From NCBI GenBank assembly GCA_052143535.1, contig JBKQSS010000101.1, forward strand, positions 12,768-76,767: a stretch of DNA of 64,000 nucleotides, read 5' to 3'. The first letter of the stretch is position 1; every line of letters starts with the position of its first letter. The position numbers and the translations under genes were made by a program. The notes under the pieces were generated by a model. The model ran no database searches. It was not told where the DNA came from and saw only the letters and a program-made list of their open reading frames with translations. Positions 41,360 to 49,042 of this stretch are shown in pieces. This DNA comes from JADGRA01 sp052143535. GTDB lineage: Bacteria > Myxococcota > Myxococcia > Myxococcales > Myxococcaceae.

Positions 41360-42790
41360 ATGCCTCCTGGACGTCCCAGCGACACGCTGCTCATCGTCGA
41401 CGACGACCTGTCGTTGCTCGAGACGCTGACCTTGCATTTCGAGGAGGTCGAGCGCGACGGCGAGCCGCGTTTCCACGTCGTCACCGCCACCACCGCCGAG
41501 GCGGCGCTTCGGGCGGCGAGCACCAGTTCACCCTCGCTCGTCATCCTGGACATGATGTTGCCGGACCGGACTGGGCTGGACATCATCGAGGAGCTGCACG
41601 AGCGCTGCGGCGACGCGCCCATCGTCCTGGTCACCGCCTACCACGACATGGAGTCCACCATCCGGGCGATGAAGCTCGGGGCCTTCGACTACGTGCACAA
41701 GCCCTTCCCCGACCCGGGGGTGCTGGACTTGGTGGTGGAGCGGGCGCTGCAGGTGAGGCAGCTCTCGCGCCGCGCGCTGGCGGCGGCCGCCGGTGTTCCG
41801 GCGGCGGCGCGGCTGGGCGACATTGTCGGTCGGACGCCCGTCATGCAGGCGCTGGTCAAGGAAATCGGACGCGTGGCCGCGGCCACGCGGGCCTCGGTGC
41901 TCATCACCGGCGAGTCCGGGACGGGCAAGGAGCTCATCGCCCGAGTCATCCACAACTACTCCTACGACGAGCCTCGCCCCTTCATCGGCATCAACTGCTC
42001 GGCAATTGTCGACACGCTGCTCGAATCCGAGCTGTTCGGGCACGAACGGGGCGCCTTCACCGGCGCGGTCGCCCTCAAGCCGGGAAAATTCGAGCTGGCG
42101 GAACAAGGCACCATTTTCCTGGATGAGATTGGGGACTTGTCGCTGCCGCTTCAGGCGAAGCTGCTGCGGGTTCTCCAGGAGAGGGAATTCGAGCGGGTGG
42201 GTGGGGTAAAACGCTTGCCGCTCGAGGCCCGCATCATCGCCGCCACGCACCGGGACCTGGCGGCCGAAGTCCAGGCCGGCCGCTTCCGCGAGGACCTCCA
42301 CCAGCGGCTGCGGGTCATCAACCTCCACCTCCCGCCGCTGCGAGAGCGTCCCGACGACATCCCAGCGCTGGTCCAGGCGCTGCTCGAGCGGATTAACGAA
42401 AAGGTCCACCAGCGGGTGAACCGCGTCCCTCCCGAGGTGCTCGAGCATCTGCGCGCTCTGCCCTGGCGCGGCAACATCCGGGAGTTGGAGAATGTCCTCA
42501 CCCGGGCGGTGGTGCTGGCACCGGCCGACGTGCTGCTGTCGGAACACCTGCCGCCATTGGAGTTACCGGCGTCCACCTCGGGACGGCCGGTCACCTGGCC
42601 ACTGGAAGGCCCACTGCCGACGTTGGCCGAAGCCGAGCGCGTCCTCATTTCGCGCGCCCTGACTCTCACCCACGGCCACAAAGGTAAGGCCTGCCAGTTG
42701 CTCGGCATCAGCCGGCCCACCCTTGAGCGAAAACTGGCGAAGTACCAACTCCTCGAAACGTTTGCTCGCCGCCTCAAGACCGTCTCCTGA
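41360..42790 (+). CDS. mrpB: NtrC-family response regulator MrpB
   Basis: 476 residues, 13 bases after mrpA. Receiver (LLIVDDDLS acidic pocket, VILDMMLP phospho-Asp near 63, VHKPFPD Lys), then a sigma-54 AAA+ domain with Walker A GESGTGKE, the sigma-54-contacting GAFTGA loop near 230-235, Walker B IFLDEIGDL and the RFREDLHQRL sensor. A Fis-type helix-turn-helix ends the protein (GHKGKACQLLGISRPTLERKL). All activator features are intact, so it should drive a sigma-54 promoter; in M. xanthus the proposed target is mrpC, the next gene. Confidence 0.87.
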   Translation: MPPGRPSDTLLIVDDDLSLLETLTLHFEEVERDGEPRFHVVTATTAEAALRAASTSSPSLVILDMMLPDRTGLDIIEELHERCGDAPIVLVTAYHDMESTIRAMKLGAFDYVHKPFPDPGVLDLVVERALQVRQLSRRALAAAAGVPAAARLGDIVGRTPVMQALVKEIGRVAAATRASVLITGESGTGKELIARVIHNYSYDEPRPFIGINCSAIVDTLLESELFGHERGAFTGAVALKPGKFELAEQGTIFLDEIGDLSLPLQAKLLRVLQEREFERVGGVKRLPLEARIIAATHRDLAAEVQAGRFREDLHQRLRVINLHLPPLRERPDDIPALVQALLERINEKVHQRVNRVPPEVLEHLRALPWRGNIRELENVLTRAVVLAPADVLLSEHLPPLELPASTSGRPVTWPLEGPLPTLAEAERVLISRALTLTHGHKGKACQLLGISRPTLERKLAKYQLLETFARRLKTVS

Positions 42791-42797
42791 GAGACGC

Positions 42798-42812
42798 TGT
42801 TAGCGCCGCGAC
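42798..42812. promoter_or_regulatory. Candidate MrpC box 1
   Basis: TGTT-N8-GAC matches the published MrpC-binding consensus TGTYN8RAC exactly, with the extension GACAC. It lies 8 bases after the mrpB stop. Autoregulation by MrpC is known in M. xanthus; occupancy here is inference. Confidence 0.45.
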
Positions 42813-42832
42813 ACTCCCTTCCCAACAATTGA

Positions 42833-42863
42833 ACGAAACGTTACAATTTCACGAAACGTTACA
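42833..42863. repeat. 13-bp direct repeat, candidate MrpB enhancer
   Basis: ACGAAACGTTACA occurs at 42833-42845 and again, identically, at 42851-42863, an 18-base period, each copy holding the palindrome AACGTT. AT-rich against a GC-rich background. Position, about 75-105 bases before the sigma-54-like element, suits a pair of activator sites for an NtrC-type protein. Confidence 0.5.
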
Positions 42864-42890
42864 CCCTTGCAGGCAGATGTTGCACTCCTC

Positions 42891-42918
42891 CCGCAGCAAC
42901 CCCTCGGAGTTGCTGCGG
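42891..42918. repeat. Perfect 10-bp inverted repeat upstream of mrpC
   Basis: CCGCAGCAAC (42891-42900) and GTTGCTGCGG (42909-42918) are exact complements with an 8-base loop. There is no following T-run, so it is not a typical terminator. Could be an operator or an RNA hairpin if transcription starts upstream of it. Confidence 0.5.
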
Positions 42919-42926
42919 GGGTGTGG

Positions 42927-42941
42927 TGGCATAGGCCTTGG
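42927..42941 (+). promoter_or_regulatory. Imperfect sigma-54-like promoter for mrpC
   Basis: TGGCAT, 5 bases, TTGG: five of six minus-24 positions match TGGCAC and the spacing of the two GG/GC elements is right, but the minus-12 C is G. Transcription would start near 42953, at or just before the ATG at 42956, which argues for a downstream start codon or a different promoter. Confidence 0.3.
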
Positions 42942-42948
42942 AAGCGAG

Positions 42949-42963
42949 TGTCCGCATGATGAC
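42949..42963. promoter_or_regulatory. Candidate MrpC box 2, over the mrpC start
   Basis: TGTC-N8-GAC matches TGTYN8RAC; read with flanks it is GTGTC-N8-GACTC. It covers the ATG at 42956, well placed for repression of its own gene. Confidence 0.4.
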
Positions 42964-43678
42964 TCAACCTTTGGGTTCCAACGTCGTCTCGCAGTCGCCG
43001 TCCTCGGGGATGTTGGTGTCCCCCAGGCGTGCTGACACAGGCCGTCCCGGTGGGAGTCTTCCCGAGGGGGCGCTGCAGAACTTCCCTCACCAGGCCGTCA
43101 TCTACCGGCCGGGCGAGCCGCTGCAGACTGCCTACTTCGTCAAGTCGGGCCGGGTGCGCCTCATGCACCTCGGCCGCAACGGCCGAGCGGCGGTGTTTGC
43201 CATCCTCCGGGCAGGGGACGTTTTCGGCGACGTCTTCCGTCCCGAGGGCGCGACGGCGGATGAGATGGCGGTGGCTGCGGGCGAGGTGGGACTGTGGGTG
43301 CTCGAGGGCCGCACCCTTCGGGAGCAGCTCGAATCGGAGCCGGCTTTGGGCGTCGAGTTGGTACGGGCCTATGCCGAGCAGCTGCGCAACTTGCGCGCGC
43401 GCGTCCTTGGCCTCACCTTCAAGGAGGTGCCCGCCCGGTTGGCGGAAACGCTTCTCAGCGTGGCGGAGGCCCACGGCGAGCGCTGCGCGCATGCCGGCGA
43501 GACGGACTTGCGGGGCATTACCCAGCAGGATTTGGCCGACTTGGTGGGCGCCTCGCGCTCCTTCGTCTCGACGCTGGTGAACGAGCTCAAGCGCGAGGGC
43601 ATCCTCGGCAACGTCGGACGGGTGCTCTGCATCCGTGACCAGAAGGCGCTGCGCCGTCTGGCTTCCGCCGAGGCGTAG
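42956..43678 (+). CDS. mrpC: Crp/Fnr-family developmental regulator MrpC
   Basis: 240 residues from ATG 42956; TTG 42938 and ATG 43010 are alternatives. After a Ser/Gly/Pro-rich N terminus come a cyclic-nucleotide-binding-type beta barrel (YRPGEPLQTAYFVKSGRVRL, RAGDVFGDVF), a long dimer helix, and a Crp winged helix-turn-helix with recognition helix GASRSFVSTLVNELKR near 195-210. The barrel lacks the Arg-Ser phosphate-binding cassette of cAMP-binding Crp, so ligand binding is doubtful. In M. xanthus MrpC activates fruA and other fruiting-body genes and restrains its own transcription. The gene position behind mrpAB and the matching boxes support the name. Confidence 0.85.
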   Translation: MMTQPLGSNVVSQSPSSGMLVSPRRADTGRPGGSLPEGALQNFPHQAVIYRPGEPLQTAYFVKSGRVRLMHLGRNGRAAVFAILRAGDVFGDVFRPEGATADEMAVAAGEVGLWVLEGRTLREQLESEPALGVELVRAYAEQLRNLRARVLGLTFKEVPARLAETLLSVAEAHGERCAHAGETDLRGITQQDLADLVGASRSFVSTLVNELKREGILGNVGRVLCIRDQKALRRLASAEA

Positions 43679-43689
43679 GGCAGTGTCCA

Positions 43690-43708
43690 GCGGCCGAGGG
43701 CCTTTTTT
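43690..43708 (+). terminator. Likely intrinsic terminator after mrpC
   Basis: GGCC-GAG-GGCC followed by six T at 43703-43708, 12 bases after the mrpC stop. The stem is short but the T-run and position fit. Confidence 0.5.
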
Positions 43709-43749
43709 CAGGCCACTTGGCCGGCGGACCGTGTCAGGGTCGCCGGGCC

Positions 43750-45606
43750 GTGGTGCCTTCGACGTCTCCGCTTAGCGCCTCGACGGCTCAAGTTGCCGGC
43801 GCTCACGCTTCGGCCTCAGCCAACAAGCGCGAGCTCGCCGAAGCGCTGGACCGACGCATGGCCCGCATCGCCAACGGGCGCGCCGCCACCTTCCTCGGTG
43901 CCGCGGTGCTGACCGGTTTGGCCATTTTCGAGCGGATGCCGAAGGTGGCCTGGGCCGGCGCCGGTGCCTGCGCGCTGGCCTACGTCGTCCTGGCCATCCA
44001 CCATGCTCGGCTTTTGGCCCGGGAAAGGCGGGCACGCGCCGAGGCGGACTGGCACCTTCGGGCGCTGGCCCGCCTGGACGGCACCTGGCCCACGGCGCTG
44101 GCCTCCAAAGGCGAGCGCTTCATCGACGCTCAGCACCTCTACGCCTCGGATTTGGACATTTTCGGCCCGGGCTCGCTCTTTCAGTGGCTCGACGAGACGG
44201 CCACCGGCGCCGGCGAGGAGCGGCTGGCCGCCTGGTTGCGCGCGCCGGCGACAGCAACCGACGTGCTGGAGAGGCAACAGGCCGCGCGGGAGCTGGCCGG
44301 TTTGCCCGAGGTGCGCCGGGACCTGGCCGTGGCCGGCCGGCTGGCCGCGGCTTCCCGGGTGAGTCCCAAGGCCTTCCTCACCTGGGCGGAGGGACCTCCC
44401 CAGCTGACTGGGCTGGCCTGGGCCCGGCGGGTGGCGTGGGTACTCCCCGCCTGTACCCTCGCTGCGGCCGGCCTGGCCTCCTTCGGCCTCGTCCCTCGCC
44501 TCGTCGCCTGGACGGCGGTGGCCGCGCAGCTCGTCGTCGTGGTGCTCACCCGGCGAAGCCTGGCCGAGGCCTGGGGAAGGCTCGCCGTGGCCGAGGCCGG
44601 TGGGGCAACGCTGGGGGCGGCCTTCGCCCGGCTGGAGCAAGCGCAATTTCAGGCTGGCCTCTTGCGGCGGCTGAGCGCCGGACTCTCCCCGCCGGGTACT
44701 CCGGTGAGCTCCCGCATGCGTCATTTCGCCCGGCTGTTGGGACTGGCCGAGGCGCGCCGAAACCAGCTTCACCCGGTGGTGCACCTGCTCACCCTGTGGG
44801 ACGTGCACGTGCTGCTCCGTCTCGAGGACTGGCGGCAGCAAAACGGGGGCCTGGTGCGCGGGTGGCTCGAGTCGCTGGCCGAGGTGGAGGCGCTGGGGTG
44901 CCTCGGCAACCTGACGGCTGACCACCCGGACTTCCACTTCCCCCTGGTGGAGGGCGGCCCGGCCTACTTCTCCGGCCAGGCGCTGTGGCACCCGCTGCTG
45001 AGGGACGCCGTCCCCAATGACGTCGAGCTGCCGCGGGCCGGCTTTCTGTTGCTCGTCACCGGCTCCAACATGTCCGGAAAGTCCACGCTGCTCCGGGCCA
45101 TGGGCGTCAACGCCGTGCTCGCCCTGGCCGGTGCCCCGGTGGCGAGCGAGCGACTGTCCTTGGGCCCGTTGCAGGTGGTGACGAGCATGCGAGTACAGGA
45201 CTCGCTCTCGGCGGGCGTCTCTTTCTTCCACGCCGAGGTGCTGCGCCTGAAGGCAGTGCTGGAGGCGGCCGCGGCCGCCCGGGGCCATGCCCTGGTGCTG
45301 CTGGACGAGATTCTCCTCGGCACCAACTCCGGCGAGCGGCGCGTCGCCTCGCGCGAGGTGCTCCGGTTGTTGCTCGAGGCCCAAGCCCTGGGCGCCGTCA
45401 CCACCCATGACTTGGCGCTCGCCCGACTCGAGACGGAGCACCCGGGAAGCCTCCGGGCCGTCCACTTCCAGGACCACGTCGAGCACGGGCAGATGCGCTT
45501 CGACTACCAGCTGCGAGAGGGCGTGGTCCGCACCACCAACGCCCTGCGGCTGATGCAGCAGGCCGGCATCCCGGTGCGGGCGCACCCGCCGGGCGAGGGA
45601 GGCTAG
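43750..45606 (+). CDS. Membrane-associated MutS-like ATPase
   Basis: 618 residues from GTG 43750. The C-terminal third is a MutS-type ABC ATPase: Walker A TGSNMSGKSTLL near 438-447, signature-like SLSAGVSFFHAE, Walker B ALVLLDEILLGTNSGER, and TTHDLAL. There is no MutS mismatch-binding domain. Instead, hydrophobic pairs occur at about residues 45-85 (AATFLGAAVLTGLAIF, AGACALAYVVLAIH) and 230-275 (VAWVLPACTLAAAGLASFGL, WTAVAAQLVVVVL), so the protein is probably membrane bound. A role in ordinary mismatch repair is unlikely. Its stop overlaps the aminopeptidase start by one base. Confidence 0.85.
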   Translation: MVPSTSPLSASTAQVAGAHASASANKRELAEALDRRMARIANGRAATFLGAAVLTGLAIFERMPKVAWAGAGACALAYVVLAIHHARLLARERRARAEADWHLRALARLDGTWPTALASKGERFIDAQHLYASDLDIFGPGSLFQWLDETATGAGEERLAAWLRAPATATDVLERQQAARELAGLPEVRRDLAVAGRLAAASRVSPKAFLTWAEGPPQLTGLAWARRVAWVLPACTLAAAGLASFGLVPRLVAWTAVAAQLVVVVLTRRSLAEAWGRLAVAEAGGATLGAAFARLEQAQFQAGLLRRLSAGLSPPGTPVSSRMRHFARLLGLAEARRNQLHPVVHLLTLWDVHVLLRLEDWRQQNGGLVRGWLESLAEVEALGCLGNLTADHPDFHFPLVEGGPAYFSGQALWHPLLRDAVPNDVELPRAGFLLLVTGSNMSGKSTLLRAMGVNAVLALAGAPVASERLSLGPLQVVTSMRVQDSLSAGVSFFHAEVLRLKAVLEAAAAARGHALVLLDEILLGTNSGERRVASREVLRLLLEAQALGAVTTHDLALARLETEHPGSLRAVHFQDHVEHGQMRFDYQLREGVVRTTNALRLMQQAGIPVRAHPPGEGG

Positions 45607-47351
45607 TGGCTCGCTGCGACCCTCACGCCTGGGCGGACGAGGCGCAGCCGCGGCAGCAGCACCTGCGCTGGACTGCCCGGGTGGACTTCCAGGCCCGGCG
45701 TCTGGAGGCCAGCGCCGAGCTGCGCTTCGACCGCGGCGGGGCGGCGGTGGACCTCGACAGCCGAGGCCTCGAGGTGGACAGCGTCACCACCCCCGCCGGC
45801 GACGCGCTGCCCTTCTCCTTGGGCCCCACCGACGCGGTCCTTGGCACACGGCTGCGCGTCAGCTTGCCGGCGGACGGTGCGCGCTGCGTGGTGCACTACA
45901 AGACGGCCCAGGCGGCCACTGCGCTCCAGTGGCTCTCCGCCGAACAGACCGCGTCGCACCGCGCGCCTTTTCTCTACAGCCAGTGTCAGGCCGTCCACGC
46001 CCGCTCGGTGGTGCCGCTGCAGGACAGCCCCCGCTTTCGTCTCACTTACGAGGCGAACCTCACCGCACCGGCCGGCCTGCAAACGCTGATGGCGGCGCGC
46101 TCCCTAGGCCGGACGGAGGCCAGCAGCCAGTGGGTGATGGAGCACCCCATTCCCCCGTACCTCTTCGCCTTCGCGGTGGGCGCGCTGGAAAGTCGCGACC
46201 TCGGGACGCGCAGCCGGGTGTGGGCCGAGCCGGCGCTGCTCGAGGCCGCGGCCTGGGAGTTTGCCTGGGTGGAGGGGATGCTGAGTCAGGCCGAAGCTCT
46301 CCTCGGGCCGTACGTGTGGGGACGCTTCGACGTGCTCGTCCTGCCGCCGTCCTTTCCCTATGGCGGCATGGAGAACCCCACCCTCACCTTCCTCACCCCC
46401 ACCGTGCTGGCCGGAGACAGAAGTCTCGTCAACGTGCTGGCGCACGAGCTCGCCCACAGCTGGACGGGAAACCTCGTCTCCAACGCCTCGGCCGAGGACT
46501 TCTGGCTCAACGAGGGCTTCACCGTCTTCGTCGAGCGCCGCCTCCTCTCGGTGCTGGAGGGCCCGGAGGCGGTGGCTCTGCACGCGGCCGTGGGACGCCA
46601 GTCCCTGCAGGACGCGGTGGCCGGCTTCCGCGGGCGCCCCGCCCTGACGCGGCTCCGCACCAGGCTGTTGGGCGTTGACCCGGACGACGCCTACAGCCAA
46701 GTGCCGTATGAGAAGGGCTACCTCTTCCTCCGGGCGCTAGAGGAGGCCGTGGGGAGTGCCGCCTTCAACGCCTTTCTGCGCCGCTACCTCAGCCGCTTCG
46801 CCTTCCACAGTCTCACCACCCAGGAGTTTCTCGACTTCCTCAAGGCCGAGCTGCCCGAGGCCTTCGCGCTGGTGGACGTGCCCACCTGGGTGGACGGCGA
46901 GGGCATTCCCCCCTCTGCTCCGGCGTTGGTGAGTCGCCAGCTGGCACTCTTGCAAGCTCTCGGCGCGCAGCTGCCGGATTTTGCCGAGGGCCGCGCCTTC
47001 AGTCCGCTTGCCTGGCAGGTGTACTTGGGACGGCTTCCGAGGCCGACGCCGCGGGCCACGGTGGAGGCGCTCGACGGACGCTTCCACCTCACCGCATGCC
47101 GCAACCCGGACGTCCTCGTCGCCTGGCTCGTCCCTGCGCTGTCCGCCGGCCATGCGCCGGCGCTGGTGCGCACCGAAGCCTTCCTCGGCGAGGTGGGGCG
47201 GATGAAGTACTTGAAGCCCCTGTACGGGGCACTGCTGGCGCGGGAGGAGACGCGGTCGCGGGCGGAAGCCTGCTTTCAGCGCTACCGCAGCCGCTACCAC
47301 GCCATCGCCGCCGCAGGCGTGGAAAGTCTCCTTCGGCGTCGCGCCGGTTAG
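45606..47351 (+). CDS. M1 family zinc aminopeptidase
   Basis: 581 residues from GTG 45606. Substrate-recognition GGMENPT near 252 (GAMEN in most relatives) and zinc site HELAHSWTGN near 279 with the third ligand Glu in NEGFTVFVERR. The N-terminal beta saddle (VHYKTAQAATALQWL) and C-terminal helical domain match leukotriene A4 hydrolase-type aminopeptidases. No signal peptide, so cytoplasmic. Removes N-terminal residues from peptides. Co-translated with the MutS-like ATPase. Confidence 0.93.
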   Translation: MARCDPHAWADEAQPRQQHLRWTARVDFQARRLEASAELRFDRGGAAVDLDSRGLEVDSVTTPAGDALPFSLGPTDAVLGTRLRVSLPADGARCVVHYKTAQAATALQWLSAEQTASHRAPFLYSQCQAVHARSVVPLQDSPRFRLTYEANLTAPAGLQTLMAARSLGRTEASSQWVMEHPIPPYLFAFAVGALESRDLGTRSRVWAEPALLEAAAWEFAWVEGMLSQAEALLGPYVWGRFDVLVLPPSFPYGGMENPTLTFLTPTVLAGDRSLVNVLAHELAHSWTGNLVSNASAEDFWLNEGFTVFVERRLLSVLEGPEAVALHAAVGRQSLQDAVAGFRGRPALTRLRTRLLGVDPDDAYSQVPYEKGYLFLRALEEAVGSAAFNAFLRRYLSRFAFHSLTTQEFLDFLKAELPEAFALVDVPTWVDGEGIPPSAPALVSRQLALLQALGAQLPDFAEGRAFSPLAWQVYLGRLPRPTPRATVEALDGRFHLTACRNPDVLVAWLVPALSAGHAPALVRTEAFLGEVGRMKYLKPLYGALLAREETRSRAEACFQRYRSRYHAIAAAGVESLLRRRAG

Positions 47352-47408
47352 TGCCCCCGCCGACGCCCCTTTCCCATGGTCGAGCTCAACGGCGTAGAGA
47401 GTCCTTAG

Positions 47409-48104
47409 GTGCGCACCATCGGGCTGCTCGGCGGGATGAGTTGGGAGTCGTCCCTCCTCTATTACCGCCTCATCAACGAGGACGTCCGCCAGCGACTGGG
47501 GGGCCTCTCCTCGGCGAAAGTACTCCTTTATTCCGTCGACTTCGCGCCGCTCGAGCGGATGCAGGCCGAGGGGGACTGGGACGCAGCCGGCCGAGTCCTG
47601 GCCGAGGCCGCCGCCAGTCTCGAGCGGGGCGGCGCGGACTTTCTCGTGCTGTGCACAAACACCATGCACAAGGTCGCCTCGGCCATTGAGGCGCGGGTGC
47701 GCCTCCCGCTGTTGCACATCGCCGACGCCACTGGCGCCGCGGTGCGCGCCGCGGGCGTGCGGCGGGTGGGGCTGCTCGGCACACGCTTCACCATGGAGCA
47801 ACCGTTTTACCGGCAGAGACTGGAGCAGCAGTTCGGCCTCGCCGTCCTCACGCCACCGCTTTCGGACAGAGAGCGCATCCACGCCGTCATTTACCAGGAG
47901 CTCTGCTTAGGACAGCTACGCGACGCCTCCCGGGCCGAGTACCGCCGCATTGCGGCCGAGTTGGCGGCCTCCGGCGCTGAGGGCCTTGTCTTCGGCTGCA
48001 CGGAGATTGGGCTTTTGCTCGGGCCGGAAGACGTGGCCATTCCAGTCTTCGACACGACGAGACTTCATGCGCGAACTGCTGTCGACCGGGCGCTCGCCCC
48101 GTAA
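47409..48104 (+). CDS. Aspartate/glutamate racemase family protein
   Basis: 231 residues from GTG 47409. Opening TIGLLGGMSWESSLLYYRLIN is typical of the aspartate racemase (YgeA-like) group. The two catalytic cysteines are in LCTNTMHK and FGCTEIG. Produces or removes D-aspartate or D-glutamate; the exact substrate cannot be read. A D-amino-acid oxidase-family gene occurs elsewhere in the window, but no direct link is shown. 57 bases after the aminopeptidase. Confidence 0.9.
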   Translation: MRTIGLLGGMSWESSLLYYRLINEDVRQRLGGLSSAKVLLYSVDFAPLERMQAEGDWDAAGRVLAEAAASLERGGADFLVLCTNTMHKVASAIEARVRLPLLHIADATGAAVRAAGVRRVGLLGTRFTMEQPFYRQRLEQQFGLAVLTPPLSDRERIHAVIYQELCLGQLRDASRAEYRRIAAELAASGAEGLVFGCTEIGLLLGPEDVAIPVFDTTRLHARTAVDRALAP

Positions 48105-48202
48105 ACCCAGGGTTACCTCCCCCGTCCGAAGCACGTCCGTCCCGTTTCGCGAGACGGCGCCGCCGGAAGGCCCCGGCGAAGCAGTGGAGAGGAGAAACGG
48201 CT

Positions 48203-48245
48203 GCGCCCGCGCGACTCGGAGGTACTTCCCGAGTGGCGCGGGCGC
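48203..48245. terminator. Long hairpin between convergent genes
   Basis: GCGCCCGCGC (48203-48212) pairs with GCGCGGGCGC (48236-48245), then one G-G mismatch, then ACTCGG (48214-48219) with CCGAGT (48229-48234) around a 9-base loop. It sits 14 bases from the stop of the minus-strand lipoprotein gene and about 100 bases after the racemase gene. Likely a two-way terminator without a T-run. Confidence 0.55.
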
Positions 48246-48258
48246 AAACTTCCGACGG

Positions 48259-48483
48259 CTACTTCTTCTGGGCGGCTGCGTCGAGCGCTGACTCGGCACA
48301 TCCCGGCCCGTTGTCAGCATCCGCATCGGCGGTGGGCTGTGTGTCCGCCTGGGCGACTTCCACGGCGGCAGGCCGGCCCTCTTCTACGGCCTGGCTCCCG
48401 GCACTGGCCTGGCTGCACCCGGCCAGCGCAAACAGGGCAATTGAGACAACCGACATCCACCCCAGCTTCTTCAAGTCATCCAT
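48259..48483 (-). CDS. Small lipoprotein, 74 residues
   Basis: From ATG 48483 (MDDLKKLGWMSVVSIALF) with GGAGG 6 bases upstream. A lipobox LAGC gives a lipid-anchored mature peptide beginning CSQASAGSQAVEEG. The remainder is low-complexity, Ala/Asp-rich (TADADADNG) and carries a second cysteine near the C terminus. Function unknown. An open frame with a signal-peptide-like sequence ends inside its start codon region, suggesting an upstream operon partner. Confidence 0.72.
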   Translation of the reverse strand: MDDLKKLGWMSVVSIALFALAGCSQASAGSQAVEEGRPAAVEVAQADTQPTADADADNGPGCAESALDAAAQKK

Positions 48484-48616
48484 GGCGTCCTCCGTTGCAC
48501 GACGAGGAGGGCACTTCGCAAGGAGGGTGCCAAGCCGCACCTCCCGTCGTTGCGGGAGTTTGGGCGGAGGCACCACCGAGTGCGGTTGCGGCGAGCGCTA
48601 CACCCACCACCGCCAA
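48476..48616 (-). CDS. Possible small exported peptide, uncertain start
   Basis: A frame ending at 48476 (overlapping the lipoprotein start by 8 bases) encodes YLAVVGVALAATALGGASAQ, a convincing signal-peptide core with an ASA cleavage site, then a short Cys-containing tail (WHPPCEVPSSSCNGGRHG). No good ATG or GTG start with basic residues is available; TTG 48616 is only one option, and Ser-Arg-Arg codons lie just upstream of it. It may be a real small gene with an unusual start, or a decayed one. Confidence 0.28.
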   Translation of the reverse strand: MAVVGVALAATALGGASAQTPATTGGAAWHPPCEVPSSSCNGGRHG

Positions 48617-48691
48617 GTAGCGGCGGCTGCACCGGGGTACAGGTACGAGTGGCAGCCAGGTTGGTACACCTGCCACGGCACACTTCACCCT

Positions 48692-48730
48692 GGTGTGTCC
48701 CGAGGCCGACGTCCTCCTCGGGGCCACACC
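48692..48730. repeat. Strong hairpin in gene-poor stretch
   Basis: GGTGTG (48692-48697) pairs with CACACC (48725-48730), and CCCGAGG (48699-48705) with CCTCGGG (48716-48722), with a small mismatch between and a 10-base loop. No T-run follows. Confidence 0.45.
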
Positions 48731-49026
48731 GGCGCAACCGGCGGCGCAACTCGAAGCTGGTTGGCACCAGCGCGTCATTGTGAAAAAGGCCCGGCGGTCG
48801 GCCTGCCCAGGCCGGTGGTGTGGTTGGTCGACAACCTCAACGTCAGCGTCCCTCATGTCAGGCCCAGGCCTGGCTACGTGTCCGGCCGCATCCAGCGTCT
48901 GCCCTTGGACGGTGCGCGCCGTTTCAGTCACCGGGGAGGAGACGGTGCACAGGGTTTGTAGCGGACGAGGCAACGGGTGGACTCGCCCAGGGCCCGGAGC
49001 CGCCCGAATTTCCTGACGTTTCGCCA

Positions 49027-49042
49027 CGGCACAGCCTCTGCA
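49027..49042 (+). promoter_or_regulatory. Sigma-54-type promoter before a small exported protein gene
   Basis: CGGCAC, 5 bases, CTGCA: five of six minus-24 and four of five minus-12 positions match the TGGCAC-N5-TTGCA consensus, with GG and GC at the exact required distance. The start of transcription would be near 49053, 46 bases before the ATG at 49099. Confidence 0.45.

Noticed and set aside
42869..42884. TTGC-rich stretch as a sigma-54 promoter for mrpC
   Set aside because: GG and GC are two bases too close; the element at 42927 fits spacing better.
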